From the NCBI GenBank assembly GCA_963854835.1, contig OY978525.1, positions 106,896,917 through 106,960,916 of the forward strand: DNA of 64,000 nucleotides. The letters run 5' to 3'. Both the position numbers and the translations under genes were made by a program. Numbering within the stretch: the first letter of the stretch is position 1; the number at the start of each line of letters is the position of its first letter. The stretch comes from Megamerina dolium. Taxonomy: Eukaryota; Arthropoda; Insecta; Diptera; Megamerinidae. The notes below the pieces were generated by a model. It ran no database searches, was not told where the DNA came from, and saw nothing but the letters and a program-made list of their open reading frames with translations. Shown here one piece after another: positions 42,413 to 56,290 of the stretch.

Positions 42413-44045
42413 CTAAGACTCTACTAAATTTTGTGTTTGGGCCATAAATATATTTTTTTCGCTTTATTTCTTATTTCTGTCGATTATTTCAGTTTTCTCC
42501 AACAACTGCTAAAAGAAAAGCTCACTAAAACACTAAACTAAAATTCATAATATCACTGTTTTACATTTTATTTTTATTAGTAAAGTCCAGATAATAGATG
42601 TGTTCGCTTGCTTTTTCGATTTAAAATTCTTTTTAGAAATGAAAAATAAATGACTAAAATATGTATGCCAAAAAGAGCATTCTTTATCAATCACTTCACT
42701 TGAGCCTACTTATTCGATAATGCGGAAGCTCTATTGAATGCATTTAGTGTATGAATTTCGATCTTGAACTTTTGGAAGTTTTTATTATTCTACCCACTCT
42801 ATGTACGTATGTATGTATGTATGTACATATGTGTGTATATACATATACTAAATATTTGAGTATATGATATTTATCTTTATTACTTATGGCAAAACCAGAT
42901 TGCTACCCAACCTTTCAATCAATCATAATATGATTTACCTAGAACATTTCATATCAAATATCAAACCACTAGCAAACATAAGTATGCATTGATAGTATGT
43001 ATGTATGTATCATACAAGTAACAAAGTATGTAAAACCAAATGTTTGTTTTGTCAATAATTTGCAACAGTTGATTATGAATGAAGACAAAAAAAAAAAAAC
43101 CAAAAACAAAACAACAAAAATCAAACAATAACCCAATATTAACTAACAATCAAACTATAGTTGCGAAAAATAGCACAACACGCAAAAATATGATGATGAC
43201 GATGATGAAGAATACGTCGTTGACATATATATTTTTAAGATTCTTTTTCTTCTTCTTCTTCTACTTCAGTGACAAGGTCAAATCAAAAAAATACTCATAC
43301 GTACTACTAAAACTTCTTAATTCGTTGATGTTTTTTTTTTTTTTTGTGTTGCTGTTCAAGGAAAAGAATCATAGTTTTCATATTATGAAAAATATTAGGA
43401 ATATTAATAAAAAAAAAAATCGATAATAATAATACAATAGAATTATTAATAATAGTAATACATACTTGTACATAGAAAATTAATATTTTTAAAATGAGCT
43501 AAAAAAACTATAATCGAAATAAAAAATATATACAAAGAAAATAATCATAATCATAAGAATGAAATAATAATAAAAATAACGGTGGCTTTTCTGACATTTG
43601 AATTAATTACATTTGCGAATTATGTGTATAAAAATTCATATATACATACAGAGTGATGTAGTAGTGATTGAATGAATACCTCACACACCCTTTGCAAACA
43701 AATTTACTACCAAAAACAGTAATATAATATAGCTTCTGTAAAAGAAAGAAAGAAAAAAAAAACAAAATAACAAAAAAAAAAAAAAAACAAAGAAAAAATT
43801 GGTAATAAATATTCAAATTACAATTGTTACACAATCGGTATCATTGACCAACACAAACGCACACCATAAAATATACTCGTACCATTGATTTTAACAGCTG
43901 TTTTCTTTATTTATTGCTCCTCTTTCTCTTATTCTGCGGTATGTTAAACTGAATCAAATGAATTTCGCAAATGTTGAACAGTGTGACCATATGTATTGGT
44001 GGTGTGCTATATTTATTGTGTTGGGTTGTGGGTTCTTCCCCACTT
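42413..44045. other. A+T-rich DNA with simple repeats
   Basis: (GTAT)n near 42803-42823 and poly-A/T runs at 43089-43100, 43331-43345 and 43765-43790. No gene is seen. Confidence 0.5.
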
Positions 44046-44470
44046 TTATTGCACAAGTTAGGCAGAGGTAATTTGCAAAGTCGAACGAAATGGTGTGTGT
44101 TGATCTGTTTCTCTTAGGTCTTCGTTAGGATTTGGTATAGTGTGAAAATCTAGTTGATGGTGGATTTATTACATCTGAAGTCACACTGAAAAGTTCCAAT
44201 CAGGTTGTTTAGAAAGGCTTCAATATTTCACACAGTACGCACGACAAGACCGAGAAGACCTTGTATGCGATGTTGAGAAAACTTTATCCAAGGCGGTTGG
44301 CACAAAGTATGGGGTTTTCTTTCTTCCGGACGAGACAGAGAACATTGAGTCTCTAATCATCGTGAATGGTTTCATCTTATGAGTTAGTGCTGGCAGGCGA
44401 GCGGCACATCGCCACCGGTCTTGAACTAGTTTAAAGGCAATCCTTCAGCACCACCAGCATCAGAATAACC
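44046..44470 (-). pseudogene. RTE-like reverse transcriptase fragment
   Basis: A minus frame gives RCNKSTINQIFTLYQILTKT, then KQINTHHF, the RT finger block (G..P.+ST.DQIF.L.Q......). The region up to 44470 continues the same coding strand in broken frames. It is probably the upstream part of the family at 62.2-63.2 kb. Confidence 0.65.
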
Positions 44471-44529
44471 TGAAAACGGTAATTCGAAGTTAATTCTTAG
44501 ATTATAAAAGATGGTAAACTAAAATAAAA

Positions 44530-44842
44530 AGGTTCACCTATAAGCCACGAAGGGTCCTTTGGTCGAGCTTCACCTCCAGTACTGTTGTGCGTGCTAAATT
44601 TTAGAAGAGACCTAATCATATTAACGGTAGAACCCGTATGACCTCACTTTTTCAGAGCTTTATCACAGAACACTTTTAGAAGATTTTTTCTTCACTGCCG
44701 GAAGAATTGAAAATTACTTGCCGACGGATGGGTACCGTTCGAAAGAAAAATCTTTTCGATATTAAAGTTGCTCTTCAACGGGGGTTTGAACCCACGACCT
44801 ACAAATTGGAAAACCAACTCGCTACTCACTAACCTATGGCAC
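44530..44842 (-). mobile_element. tRNA-derived SINE, copy 3
   Basis: Minus strand, diverged; GGTTTGAACCC-type B box in ACGGGGGTTTGAACCCACG and the family's 3' region (AAGCCACGAAGGGTCC on plus). Confidence 0.8.
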
Positions 44843-45149
44843 CCAGATGCCCAGATGTAATCAGATAAAAAGAAAAATGGCAAGAGATTACTCAAAAAAT
44901 AATTTTTTTAAATAAATTAAGAGCTTAGGTAAGCACTTAAACTACTGACTATTACACGTTAAATTTTCTATATCACCTTCTTAAAAGTCGTTATGCTTCA
45001 TGTAATAAAGGCTAAGAAACTTCAACTTGTATAAGCTTATAAACATGTATAAACATGTTTTAGAACCCCAAGACGCTACCACAATGAAGATTCGAATTTA
45101 TGTATGACTAGAAAGGAGTTATGGCTTCGAAATTTGCCTAAATTAGTTC

Positions 45150-45339
45150 AAGTCGAAAAACTTTTTGTCTTTTCAATGGCAAATTGTTACTGCCAGAAGA
45201 ATAGTCAATTGTTTGCCGACAGGTTGGAACCGTTCGAAAGAAAAATCTTTCCGATATTAAATTTATGCAATAGCCGGGGATTAACCCCACAACTTAAAGA
45301 TCAGAAGGCCAACGCACAAACCTCTGAGTTACGGCACTT
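45150..45339 (-). mobile_element. tRNA-derived SINE, copy 4 (truncated)
   Basis: Only the tRNA-like head and the first part of the body (plus: TTGTTACTGCCAGAAGAATA ... GAGTTACGGCAC) remain; the 3' half is missing. Confidence 0.75.
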
Positions 45340-47340
45340 TTTACTTTACCTTACAAAAAATTATTCAAAAGAAATTGAAATCATGTTGAACAAAATATTT
45401 ATAGAAATAGATACCAATAAATAAAACTCAGCAAAAATTGGGGTTTTCATATAATAAAATTTGAACATTATTGTAAAAATGGTTGGACATTGTTCTGAGA
45501 GGGTTTTGGACACAGTCGAATTTTTTGTTATATAAAACCAAAAAAAAAAACCTAAAAAAATTGTGTTTACTTTCCTCAGCGACCCAAGTCCAAGTCCAAG
45601 TAAAAAATAAAAATCAAAGTCAAAAATGCCAATGTCAATATTTAATATATTAAAAGAAAGAATCATATATGTTAATTTCAATAGCACATTCCGTCAATAT
45701 CATGTTGTTATACTCAGAGCAGCATTGAAATTCATTTCTTATTTTCTATAAAAGTGTGTAAAATAATCATAATTTTCGATGTCTCGAATCTCTTATCACC
45801 GTCATCACTTAAAGAAGGTGGCAACACTATTCGTCAAATGAAAGCAAAAGTACAACAAATACACAACAAAAACTACAAAATAATTATCTAGTTACAACAA
45901 ACTAAAATCCACAGAGAGGGAATGAAATTCATCATCATCATCATCATTATGCGTATTTTGCATAGAGAAAAACAATAAAAAAAAGAGAAAAACAATACAG
46001 TACATATTAACATTAAGAATTAACATTGTGTGATTAACATTGACTGTAACAGAGTTATCAATCGTGCTTAACATTCACACCTGTACTCTGTAATTGGTTT
46101 AACAGCAATCACAACGATGTTAATGCTATGTATGTTAAAGGCGAAAAATATGTATAGACAGTACCGGTGGCACTGGCATTGCTCTGTTTGTTGCTGCTGT
46201 TAATGATATTTTGTTGGCAAAAGCAGTTAACCAGTCAGTCATCCATCCGTATTAGAGTATACGAGTATTATTACTATATCAGTTTCAGACAACACAGCGC
46301 TAACGTTTATTTACGCTTGAACACTGAACGTGGTAGCAACGCGATACCCATAAATAATATCAATAAATAATAGCATACGCTAAACAACCGTAGTAGAAAT
46401 CATATATATATATATATATAAATATAACGTGTCGCATCGAATAAGAAATAAATAAATAAATAAATAAATAAATAAAGAAGAAAAATTTTTCCAATTAAAA
46501 TATTTTTGTGTATGTTGAAAATAGTTATAGTCATAGTTTATACAATATTTAAATAGTCATTCTTATCATTATTAGCTTTTTCATTTTCATTTTTTAAACA
46601 AATTGCATTAAATCATTAAATTAATTTTTGGAGGAACTAATGAAAAAAGAAAACCATAAGACAAATAAGAAGAAAAACCGAAAATTATGAATTTCTAAAA
46701 CTTTCGAAAAATGATTAGTATTTATTATATTGGTGTTAGGTATTGGTAATAACAACAACAATTCTCTTATTGTTTGTATTGCTTGTGTAAATATGTATAT
46801 AATTGGTTAAAAAAATAAAAAATAATTAAAGTGCCAAGTTATTGTGATTGAATGATCAACATGTTTTGAGGAAGAATATCGAGTTTGATATTTTGAACTG
46901 CCATTTTGAATGTGAAGAAGTGAAATTGAAACAATAGACAGATACCATCTTTACAATACATTCACCCACTTTATTTATAATCATCATTATCATCATCATC
47001 ATCATTTACTTAAGCTACGATTACTGTTTCCATCATAATCTTCATTATAATAAAATAGAAATAATTGCTTTTTTTCTTGCTACTTGTGATACTTGAGTCT
47101 TCTACATTAATTTTTATTTATAATCTTATTTTCTTTTTTTTTTTTGCTTTGAATTTTGCAGTGTTTTGTTCAACATTTCTTGTACTTTCTTCAGAAAAAC
47201 GAACTCGTTGTTGTTGTCGTTCCATCCAACGCACGTAATAAAATACTACAATATATTTTAAAGTTGAAGATATCATTAAATATCATATGTACTTACGTTC
47301 GTTTGTAAGCATTCGACGTATAATAGCAAAGTGTTGATCT
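45340..47340. other. A+T-rich DNA with several microsatellites
   Basis: (ATC)n at 45930-45947 and 46989-47006, (TA)n at 46403-46420, (AAAT)n at 46446-46476. TCAGTTTCAGACAAC at about 46279 is initiator-like, but no exon could be attached to it. Confidence 0.5.
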
Positions 47341-47345
47341 GTCCG

Positions 47346-47355
47346 TCAGTCAGTA
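47346..47355 (+). promoter_or_regulatory. Initiator-like motifs
   Basis: Two overlapping TCAGT strings (47346-47350, 47350-47354) match the insect initiator and lie ~145 bp before the candidate start codon at 47496, in a stretch with more G+C than its surroundings. No TATA box lies 30 bp upstream. Confidence 0.35.
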
Positions 47356-47495
47356 CTCTCCCCCTTTGTACGCGTGTGTACTATTTTGTGCGATTTCCGT
47401 TACTTGTAGCTGACGTGAATTTTGGATTGAATTTAAATTGCAAACAAGAGTGCAACCAACACCTTTGTCATACATAAGTAACTAACTACAGCGAA

Positions 47496-47511
47496 ATGGT
47501 TGAGAAAACAG
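47496..47511 (+). CDS. Candidate first coding exon (MVEKT...)
   Basis: GCGAAATGG gives an ATG in good insect context; five codons (Met-Val-Glu-Lys-Thr) plus one base are followed by the strong donor GTGAGT at 47512. The leader (47350-47495) lacks the simple repeats that fill the flanks. The remaining exons are not in the window, so the first intron would exceed 16 kb. I cannot name the gene. Such a short exon could also arise by chance; the main support is the start context, the donor and the composition change. Confidence 0.45.
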
Positions 47512-49980
47512 GTGAGTTTTGAAAATGTGAATTTATAAAAATGATATAAATCATTTCTTATTTATTTCGGGAAAGTATTTATGTTTTTATTTGATCTATT
47601 GTGATATGCTGTGTAATACATATATATACAAGTGATTTAAATTTTAAACACTTGTTAGATAAAAAATGAAAAGGTATTCTACAACACAAAAAAAAAAAAC
47701 AAAAAATTGTTGACTGTTTTTTTTTTCGATTAATATTCATTCGAAGGCAAATTTCTGTGAGATTTGCTTTTAATCAAACAATTTTGATACAAATTTAAAT
47801 AAAATAGTGCTAAAATACAATATTTGTAAATTACTTATTTATAAAAAAAAAAGATGGTTATAAATTTGTTAAAAGTTATTATTAAAAATTATTTTTAATT
47901 TTTCATACAAGATTTTTTTATTCTCCTCTACTTTATTTTTATATAAATTGGTTGTATTTATTTATCATATATAAATTAAATTTTCTTTTTGTATTTAACA
48001 TTTTGTTTATTTTTTATTTTTATGCACTATAGAATTTAAATTTATATAGCATTTGATTTTTGACAACGAATATCAAAATGTCATTATAAAGTAGCTTTGC
48101 TGATTTTACGCATTTATTTTCATATTTTCCAAATATTTTGTTCTCGAAAACTCCTCGAATTTTATATAATTTATTTTATAAGTTCCCGTACTTTTGGGAA
48201 TCCCATAAATTTTACAAAAGTTCTATCATTTCGTTTACTCAGTCGTTCTAAGCGTTCTTAATAATCCTTATGCTTAAATTTTTAGAAGAATCGATTATTA
48301 GGCCAAACCAATTTTAATGAAAAATATGTGAAATGAATAATTTTAACTATTAATGCCATTCTCTAAATGAGAAAATTACGAAGACAATTAAATGTTAAAT
48401 GTTGGATAATTCGAAAATTCTTATTCATACAATTTCGAAAAATTCTAATTATTTAATCCTCACTCTAAATCGACCCAACGCTATCGTTATAAAATGTCCA
48501 TAACGATACAAAATACAACTCTTATTACCCTTAGTTGTATCATATTCGGCCCTCTCCATAAACGGGAGTAAGTTCAAAAAAACTTGGGAACACTTTATCT
48601 CTTAAAAACCTCAAGTTATCCCTCATCGGAGGTGCAAAGTGTTCAAGCGTAAGAGATTTATAGTTTTCGGTTTTCGTTCTTCGAGAGTGGGCTTCACTTT
48701 CAATTGGCTTACTTATCCCAAAGTAGCAGCTATTATTTTTTACACGGTCTCCGGGTGGATGTGGAATATTTGAGCTGGGTTGTGCGATTAATTTATATTT
48801 AGTAATTTTTTTTTTTTTTGTGTTTGTATCATGCCAAATTCAATTAGAATCGTTTTAATGAAACGTATCGTATCGAATTGTATCGTAAGATCTTGGTAAT
48901 GTGTTCTGTTTCAACTGCTTAAGCATGCGTTAGTTTTTATACGATTTGCTGTAAATAAAAATTCTAACAAATTAAATTAAACCTTTCACACCTATTGATT
49001 AGATTATTTAAATTGTACAAGTTTGCGAGCACCTACTATGCTTTCAGTTAAATAAAATCAATTTGCAAATATGACGCCTGGATTTTCTATCTTAACTATA
49101 TAATATTGTATAATCTAATCAGTTTAATTTGGCCACTTAATTGTGTGTTGAGTTCTTTTTAATAATATGTACATATTTATTTTAAGATTTCACTTTAACC
49201 TAGAATACTACACTACTGATAAAAAACCGAAACAATTAATACAAAAGAGACAAGAGGAGAACTAAAGCTAGATAAAGTACAAATTCGACTATTATTTTTT
49301 TTTTAATTACTCTGTGCAACACAATTTTGGGTTAGATAATTTTTTAGCTGAATCATCATTAGGTTAGAAAATTGCAAATATTTTGACGTTGGACTTGATT
49401 AAGTTGGAAGATCATTTTTAAAAAATTGTATGAAATAAATCGAAATAATCGATGTAAATCTAAACTTGTACTTGTAAACTATATTATGTGTATGTAGTAT
49501 ATTAAAATATTGCGAGGATTTTTGTTTTCGTAGAACATTTTCATTCTTCATCACACCGTTTCATTGGTCATTTTAGATTTTTGCTTCAGAAATGTTAATT
49601 AAATCAACTAAAACTGTAATGGTATGGATTAAAATGTTGTGCGAGTATATTGTGCAGTAAATTTTAGCAAAACAATGAAGGAGAGGAATGAAGAGCATCA
49701 GATTCAGCTCGTTAAAATTTTTTAAAAATTCAATAATTTTTCTACATTTTCTACATTTGTATATCTCCAATTTTAAGGAATTTTCGGTTTAGTTAAATAA
49801 TTTGCACACAATTAAGCCGACTTTGACAAGGTGTCTATTGAAACGTCACAATTTTACTCTAATATAAATTAATTCTGATCAAGTATCATTAGCCGCAAAG
49901 TCATGATGAAAAAATTCTTGCATGGTGCAATCTGCCTTAAACCTTATTCTGTGTAAGTGGAATATGTATTCAGGAAAAGG
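47512..49980 (+). other. Presumed intron 1: A+T-rich DNA
   Basis: No exon recognised. A minus-strand scrap of the RTE-like element (48655-48745, plus-strand TTTCGTTCTTCGAGAGTGGG) matches 62685-62745. Confidence 0.4.
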
Positions 49981-50019
49981 TATTACTTAAGTATTAAGTA
50001 TTACTTAAACAATCATTTT

Positions 50020-50120
50020 CATTTTCAATTGACTATTCGCATTCACAAATGACGCATTCGCATTTTCAATTGTCCATTCGCATTTACAAATGACGCTTTC
50101 TCATTTCCAATTGACTATTC
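50020..50120. repeat. ~20/21-bp minisatellite, locus 1
   Basis: About five units alternating CATTTTCAATTGACTATTCG and CATTYACAAATGACGC-type, giving a dimer period near 41 bp. A diverged second array lies at 56481-56645. Confidence 0.65.
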
Positions 50121-50650
50121 AGAGAGGAGAGATTAAACTGTCGCCGTACAAATAACAGAAAAATAAAAAGAGAATACCGATGATTCCAGATGATATTTGC
50201 TCAAGACACTTCAATCGATTTTTATCCATGCGAATATACTTAATCGATCCATGAATAATTTCTGCTTTAGCTATGCGATTTGTCATGTTTGTTTCTCCCT
50301 GCTAGGTATGTACCAGGGACCGGTGCGATTAAGTAAAAATGTACTCATCTGAGCATCGCCGAGTACAATGCGGATGAATACGATAGACTAACTACAAAAT
50401 TGGCATCGTCTTCTCAAATGTCGTCAATATTGTATGCGTTAAAACGAGTGCGATTAGTCAACACATATAGGTAGGTAACGATGGATCAGCTGTTCCGATC
50501 TATTTCATATAAAAGCCATAAGAGCGATTAGTCAAAATGAATTGATAGATAACGTAACGTTGGAATCTGTAGAAATTATATTTTCAACGGAGCATATGAA
50601 AGTCATTACATTTCTTTACTTTACTTTCTTTTACCTTAAGTGTTGACTAA

Positions 50651-50929
50651 TCGCACTATAAAGTCGTTTGGTACTCATTGCTTGTCTTCTTTTCCACATG
50701 AAAATTTGTGTTTCGACAAACTGTAGTTCGTTCGACGATTTCCATTATTTTATCGATATTTTCGACAAGAAGAAATGCTTTGTTACAAAAAAACTAAGGG
50801 ATATGTGAAAAATTAAGTGAGTCTCAAATATATTTCGAAAAATCGCACTATAAAGTCGTTTGATATTCATTGCTTGTCTTCTTTTCCACATGAAAATTTG
50901 TGTTTCGACAAACTGTAGTTCGTTCGACG
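50651..50929 (+). repeat. 87-bp direct repeat pair
   Basis: 50651-50737 and 50843-50929 (TCGCACTATAAAGTCGTTTG ... TTCGTTCGACG) differ at 2 positions. Between them lie a mariner family A scrap (50738-50770) and a segment found again inverted at about 56390-56460. Confidence 0.8.
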
Positions 50930-51099
50930 CATAAAATTCAAGGCAATTATTGCTCATGATGTAACGAGTAGTAGTCATGATGCAATGATAATTACTTACA
51001 AAATGCATAAACGAATAAACGAGTTTCAAAATATATATCGCAGCATGAGTAAATATGAGTATTTGTACTTGACTCATATGCTACAGTAGTCAGTCGTGC

Positions 51100-52494
51100 T
51101 GGACTCTAATACATATGTATGTACATACTCCTAAGCAAGTATTTATTTTATTTTCATTTAATAATTAATATTTTGTAAATATGATATACAAAAAAAAAAA
51201 ATGAACCATGACAATAGCTATCATCATCATCATCATCATCAAAATAATCTCCATCATATCAATGAAGTAAAAATGATGGGATATACATATGTGATTCGTT
51301 ATACAAAATTTCTTGAAAACAGTCTTATGATATACTCTATACCTTTATATGCTAAAGTTATTTCTTTAAAATGATAGTTCATTGACACTATGAACATATT
51401 CATAATATTCATAATTTTATATAGTTGAAAGTAATTTCACACTTATTCCAACTTTGTTAGTGATTTACTCATGTGTCAAAAAAATTTGTATTTAATTTTT
51501 TTTTTCAGTTTCATTTATGCTATTTTCAAATGGAAGTTTTTTATAATACTAATATTATGTCTATTCTTCATCATTATTTCAATATGTATTTCAGGCTTGG
51601 TGAAATATTTAATTGATATAATTTGCTAATTATAGGATATTTCTAGCTACATAACAATTTGCATACATTTAAATGACCACAGAGAGTGTTATGGGTGTTA
51701 TGTAGTATTAAGTCTCACCCCCGCTGTATAGCTTTTTAGTTGGTGCTGTTACTGATATTAATGCTCTCTTAAGTGTTAATAGTGATGTCACACATTTTTA
51801 TTATGATGACATTTTGTTTCTTTTTGGTTTCCTTAGTTTATTACTCCGTTTTTTTTTTGTTCGTTAATGCTAAATGCAAATGAGCAAGAATTAGGCTTGG
51901 TTCACATTGGTTAAGTTGATAAATGAGGAATTTATGAAAATTTTAAATAATTACAAATTATATACGATAGTATGCATTGCTATATTCTTATAGTGAGAGT
52001 GAGAGCACATAAATACTAGGGTCAATAACTAAAGGGAATTTTCGATATTTACATTTTTTTACTATTTAACTTTAGTGCTACAGAGAACTTTCTTTTTTAG
52101 AAGTTGCATGTATTTTGATTATAAATTTGCAATTGTATTTTTTATTTGTTAATTTATACATGGAAATATTTATTTTATAAAAAAAAAAAGGATAACAAAA
52201 TTTGGTGATTTCATCATTCACAATATATGTATATGACATATATTCAAATGTTAATTAAAAACTTATTGAAATTTTATATTGATCGTAATCTGTAATACCA
52301 GTACTGTGTGCTTTGTGTGACAATTGTTTTTAAATAATGCGCATTTAAATTTCAATTATAATACTCAATACCTATAATTTATCCCAAAAATAATTTTTGA
52401 GTAAGGTTGTCATTAGTTTAAATTGCATGAATTGTTGCTGACTAATATAATAAGCACGTATGAAGAGGGCTATAGTAATATTTTTGTATTGTTG
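51100..52494. other. A+T-rich DNA with (ATC)n
   Basis: (ATC)n at 51221-51240 and scattered poly-A/T runs. No gene or repeat family recognised. Confidence 0.45.
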
Positions 52495-53403
52495 TTTTGT
52501 ATTTGTCTGGCGTTGTCCTGATGGAACACAATTCCTCTCCTATTGGCCAAAGCGGGACGCTTCTGGGCGATTGTTTCCTTCAGACGGTCCAATTGTTGAC
52601 AGTAGAGATCCGAATTAAGAATTTGGCCGTAGGGGAGCAGCTCATAGTAGATGATTCCCTGCCAATCCCAACAAACACATAGCAAAACCTTCCTGATCGT
52701 CAATCCTGGCTTGGCCACCATTTACGCCGGTTCACCGTGATTCGACCACGACAGTTTTCGCTTGATGTTGTCATAAGTGACCCACTTTTCATCATCAGTA
52801 ACCATCTGTTTCAGAAATGGATCGATTTTGTTGCGATTCAGCAGCGATTCGCAGATGAAAATGAGTTTTCCATGAGGTTTTTTTGCGTTAACTCGTGTGG
52901 CACCCATACATCGAGCTTCTTTTTGTATCCAGCCTTATTTAAATGGTTTCAAACGGGTTTTTGTGCAATGTTTAGCTCCTGGGCAGTAAAAAACATTCCA
53001 TTATTTTATCGATATTTTCGACAATTGACCTTCCAGAGCGTGGTGCATCTTTGACATCAAAATTACCGGAACGCAATCGATGAAATCAAAATTCCACACG
53101 ATTAGCTGTTACAGTATCAGGACCAAAAACATTATTCACATTTTCAGCCGTCTGGCGTGCGTTTTCGACTTTATCGAAGAAAAACTGTAAAATATGGTGT
53201 ATTTTCTCTTTACTGGTGTCCATTTTTGATGCGTGCTTAAATAATACTGAGTCAAGCAATCACAAAACTGCCTAAAAAATTTATTTATTACGAAATCCTA
53301 TTTTTCTAATGCCATCTAGCGTAACCTGATCGCACTTATACAACGCGAGATACAGATTATTAAAGACATCTATTGGAAAAATAATGGTTTTCTTTTTACT
53401 ACA
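52495..53403 (-). mobile_element. Mariner-like element, family A copy 2 (3'-truncated)
   Basis: Read leftward from TGTAGTAAAAAGAAA at 53403. The transposase start (MDTSKEKIHHILQFFFDKVE) is visible at ~53222, then EKWVTYDNIKR, WQGIIYYELLP and VFHQDNAR (second catalytic Asp). It stops at about 52495, so the last Asp is lost. One stop interrupts the HTH half. It is the better preserved of the two copies. Confidence 0.85.
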
Positions 53404-54855
53404 TCTTTTATATTACAGTTGCATAAACCATATGAGAATTATTTGTATTATATGAAGTGTACATGGTTAAGTAACTAATATCTCAATTTATGTTTCAACA
53501 CTTTACTCTGGTTTTGTAGACTATTTTTAAGTTATTAAATGATTAGTGAAAATTGAAAATTGATATTGAAAATATTCCTACTTGAATGTTTGAACAAAAA
53601 ATTCAGCTCTGAAAAACATTTGGTTTTTTTTTTGGGGATTTAATGTCATGAATTTTTCATAATTTTATTACAAAGCTTTTTTAGAGATTTTCGATGGTGA
53701 TTTTATACAATCAGAAGAATTGTCAATTGTGCTTGTCATCTAGTAGGCATCATTTGAAAGAACAAACATTTGCATTTCTGAAAAAATTTCATTATGAACA
53801 GAATTCTAATACATTAACCATCGAATTATGGTATCCATATTTTTATTCAAAACTATAATTTTTATATAAAAATAAATTAAATTCATTAGTTTGCTTTGCA
53901 ATGGATCCCAGATGTTTTGAGTATTATTTACGATGGCATAGAATATGCAAAAAAAAAATACTTTAAATTACTTTTATTATGCGATGCAAAAAACAAAAAA
54001 AAAAACTCATATCTTAACTTTAAATTCTAAACAATAAATCAGAGTTTAATTTGAATATATATGAGCAAAGTGTGAAATATATGAAAAATATTACATCATA
54101 GTGAAAAATATTTTATTTTATTGTTCAAGTTTATTTTGGGTGTGGTTATTGTATATTTTGGAAAAAATTAATTTTATTTATAAATTTGATATAAACAATA
54201 TATTTTAGTTGTTTACGAATATTTGAAATTATCGTCACTATTATAATTTCAATTAATTTTTTTATAAAATAAATAAAAATAAAATTCTCACAATAATACA
54301 GACCAATAGTTATGATAAACAAAATTATCCTATACAATGTATTCGCTATGTATAAAATATTTATTGAACCAAAATTGATGAGAATTAAAAATGTGACAAA
54401 TAAAAAAAAAAAAATTGTTTAATTAAAAAATTCAAAAACAAAATAATAATAAATTGTTTTTGTCTATTGTACAAAATAATAATAACAATAACAAAAATAT
54501 AAACAATAAAAATTGTTAACAGCTTGTTAAATAGTTAATAATTATGATGTGCGTACATACATACTTGCTTCAACACTTGCCAACAATGTTGATTTAATTG
54601 AAGCAAAAATGCTAATTAAACAAATGTGTTATGATGTAATTTTGAAGTAATATATATTGTAAATATTTTACAATGCTCTTCCAAAAAGTAGGAAGTGTAA
54701 TAATGTTTAATTGTTTATAAGAAAAGCACATGTATATGTGTTCATTCATAGATGTGGCACAAAAGGCTTAAAGCAAAACAAATATAATTAAAGTTATGTA
54801 GTACATATCACTCATAAATGATAATAATCGTTGTATTCGAGGGCGATACAACGAG
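53404..54855. other. A+T-rich DNA
   Basis: Runs of A and T with no recognisable gene, RNA or repeat. Confidence 0.45.
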
Positions 54856-54859
54856 TATA

Positions 54860-55230
54860 GCGAATTTCCAACTTTTCGATACCACTTTTATAGTACGATT
54901 TCTCTTTCTCGTCAAAGTAGGGTTCAGTTTCAGCGATTACTGCATCATCGAACTAAAAATTTTTTTCTAGAAAGCATTCTCTTGAGATCTGCAAACATGA
55001 AAAAGTCGCTGGGGGGAAATCTGGAGAAATCGGTGGATGGGGAAGCAATTCGAAGCTCAATTCATTCTATTTTGGCATCGTTTTCGTCGATTTGCGACAC
55101 GGTGTATTGTCTTCGTGAAACAATACTTTTTTCTTTTACAAATGTGGCCGTTTCTTTGCGATTTTAGACTTCACTCGGTCCAAAAATGCACATTAATAGT
55201 CGCTGTTGATGGTGGTTCCTTTTTTGAATA

Positions 55231-55261
<31 letters not shown>

Positions 55262-56290
55262 GGCACTTAAAGCCCCAAAGGGCTCATTGGCCGAGCTTCT
55301 CTTCCATTACTGTTGTGCATCTTAAATTTGGACAGTATTAGAAGGGACCTACTTATTTTAGCCGGTTCCGAACGGCAGAACACTTGTGACATCACTTTTT
55401 CTGAGCTTTGTCACAGAGTTCTTTAAGAAGCTTTTTCATGGCAAGTCGTTACTGTCGGAAGAATTGCCAATTGCTTGCCGACAGGTGGGTGGGAAGAAAA
55501 ATCTTATCGATATTAAATTTGTTACGCATCAGCCGGGGATTGAACCACGACCTACAGATCAGAAGGCGAACACACTAACCACTGAGCTACGGCACCGATA
55601 TAGTCGATGAATATTATTCTGTTCTGTGCATCCCAAAATACAGACGCCATCACCTTACAGGCCGACTGTTCCGTCTTTTCTCGCTTTGAATTCGATTCGT
55701 CCGACTGCTGTCCACTCAGCAAGACTGTCTATTGGATTGTGGCATGTATTGGTGAAGCCATGTTTTATTCATTGTCACATATCGAGACGACAGACTTCGG
55801 TTTTATTGCGGTTTAACAGCGCCAAACATCACTCCGTTGAAGCATCGATACGTTGTTGTTTTTGGTCAACTGTGATCTCACGCGGCTCCCACTTTGCACA
55901 GAGCTTTTGCATACCCAAATGTTCATGTAAAATGATAAAAACACTACCATATGATATCTTTGTAATGTCAGCTAGCTTGTGCACCTTCAATTTGCGATCG
56001 TTCATAAGCAATTTATGGATTTTTTTGGAATAACAGCCTCAATTGGGCGTCCCTTAAATTCAGCAATCCACTTTTCTACCACTTCTGTCTCGATGGAACA
56101 GAGTTCGCATAATGTTTATCAAGCCATTGTTTGGTTTTCATTGTTTTTTTTTTTTTCATCAAAATACGCAATTCATTTTTATTCATTTATTCAGCTCTGC
56201 TTCACACAAAATGCTATAACTCACGAACCAATTGTCAGATGGTTGTCAATTTCATACAAGTGTCGTTTGCAGGATTAGAACTCAATAAAA
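54860..56290 (-). mobile_element. Mariner-like element (family C), decayed, with SINE inserted
   Basis: Minus-strand pieces in order from ~56140: an HTH region, EITVDQKQQRIDAST (56011-55829 frame), a TMNKTWLH-type first-Asp block, VFWDAQNRIIFIDYI, then after the SINE a KGTTINSDY block. It belongs to a different mariner lineage from those at 18.1, 27.0 and 35.5 kb. Many stops. The coding order is continuous across the SINE at 55228-55596. Confidence 0.75.
55228..55596 (-). mobile_element. tRNA-derived SINE, copy 5 (nested in mariner)
   Basis: Minus strand; GTGCCGTAGCTCAGTGG head, TGGTTCAATCC B box, full body, and a T-run (55230-55257 on plus) as tail. It interrupts the mariner transposase between FIDYI and the KGTTINSD block. 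Confidence 0.88.

Noticed and set aside
43079..43426. 115-codon frame rich in Lys and Phe
   Set aside because: Made of poly-A and poly-T simple sequence; no start context, splice site or homology.
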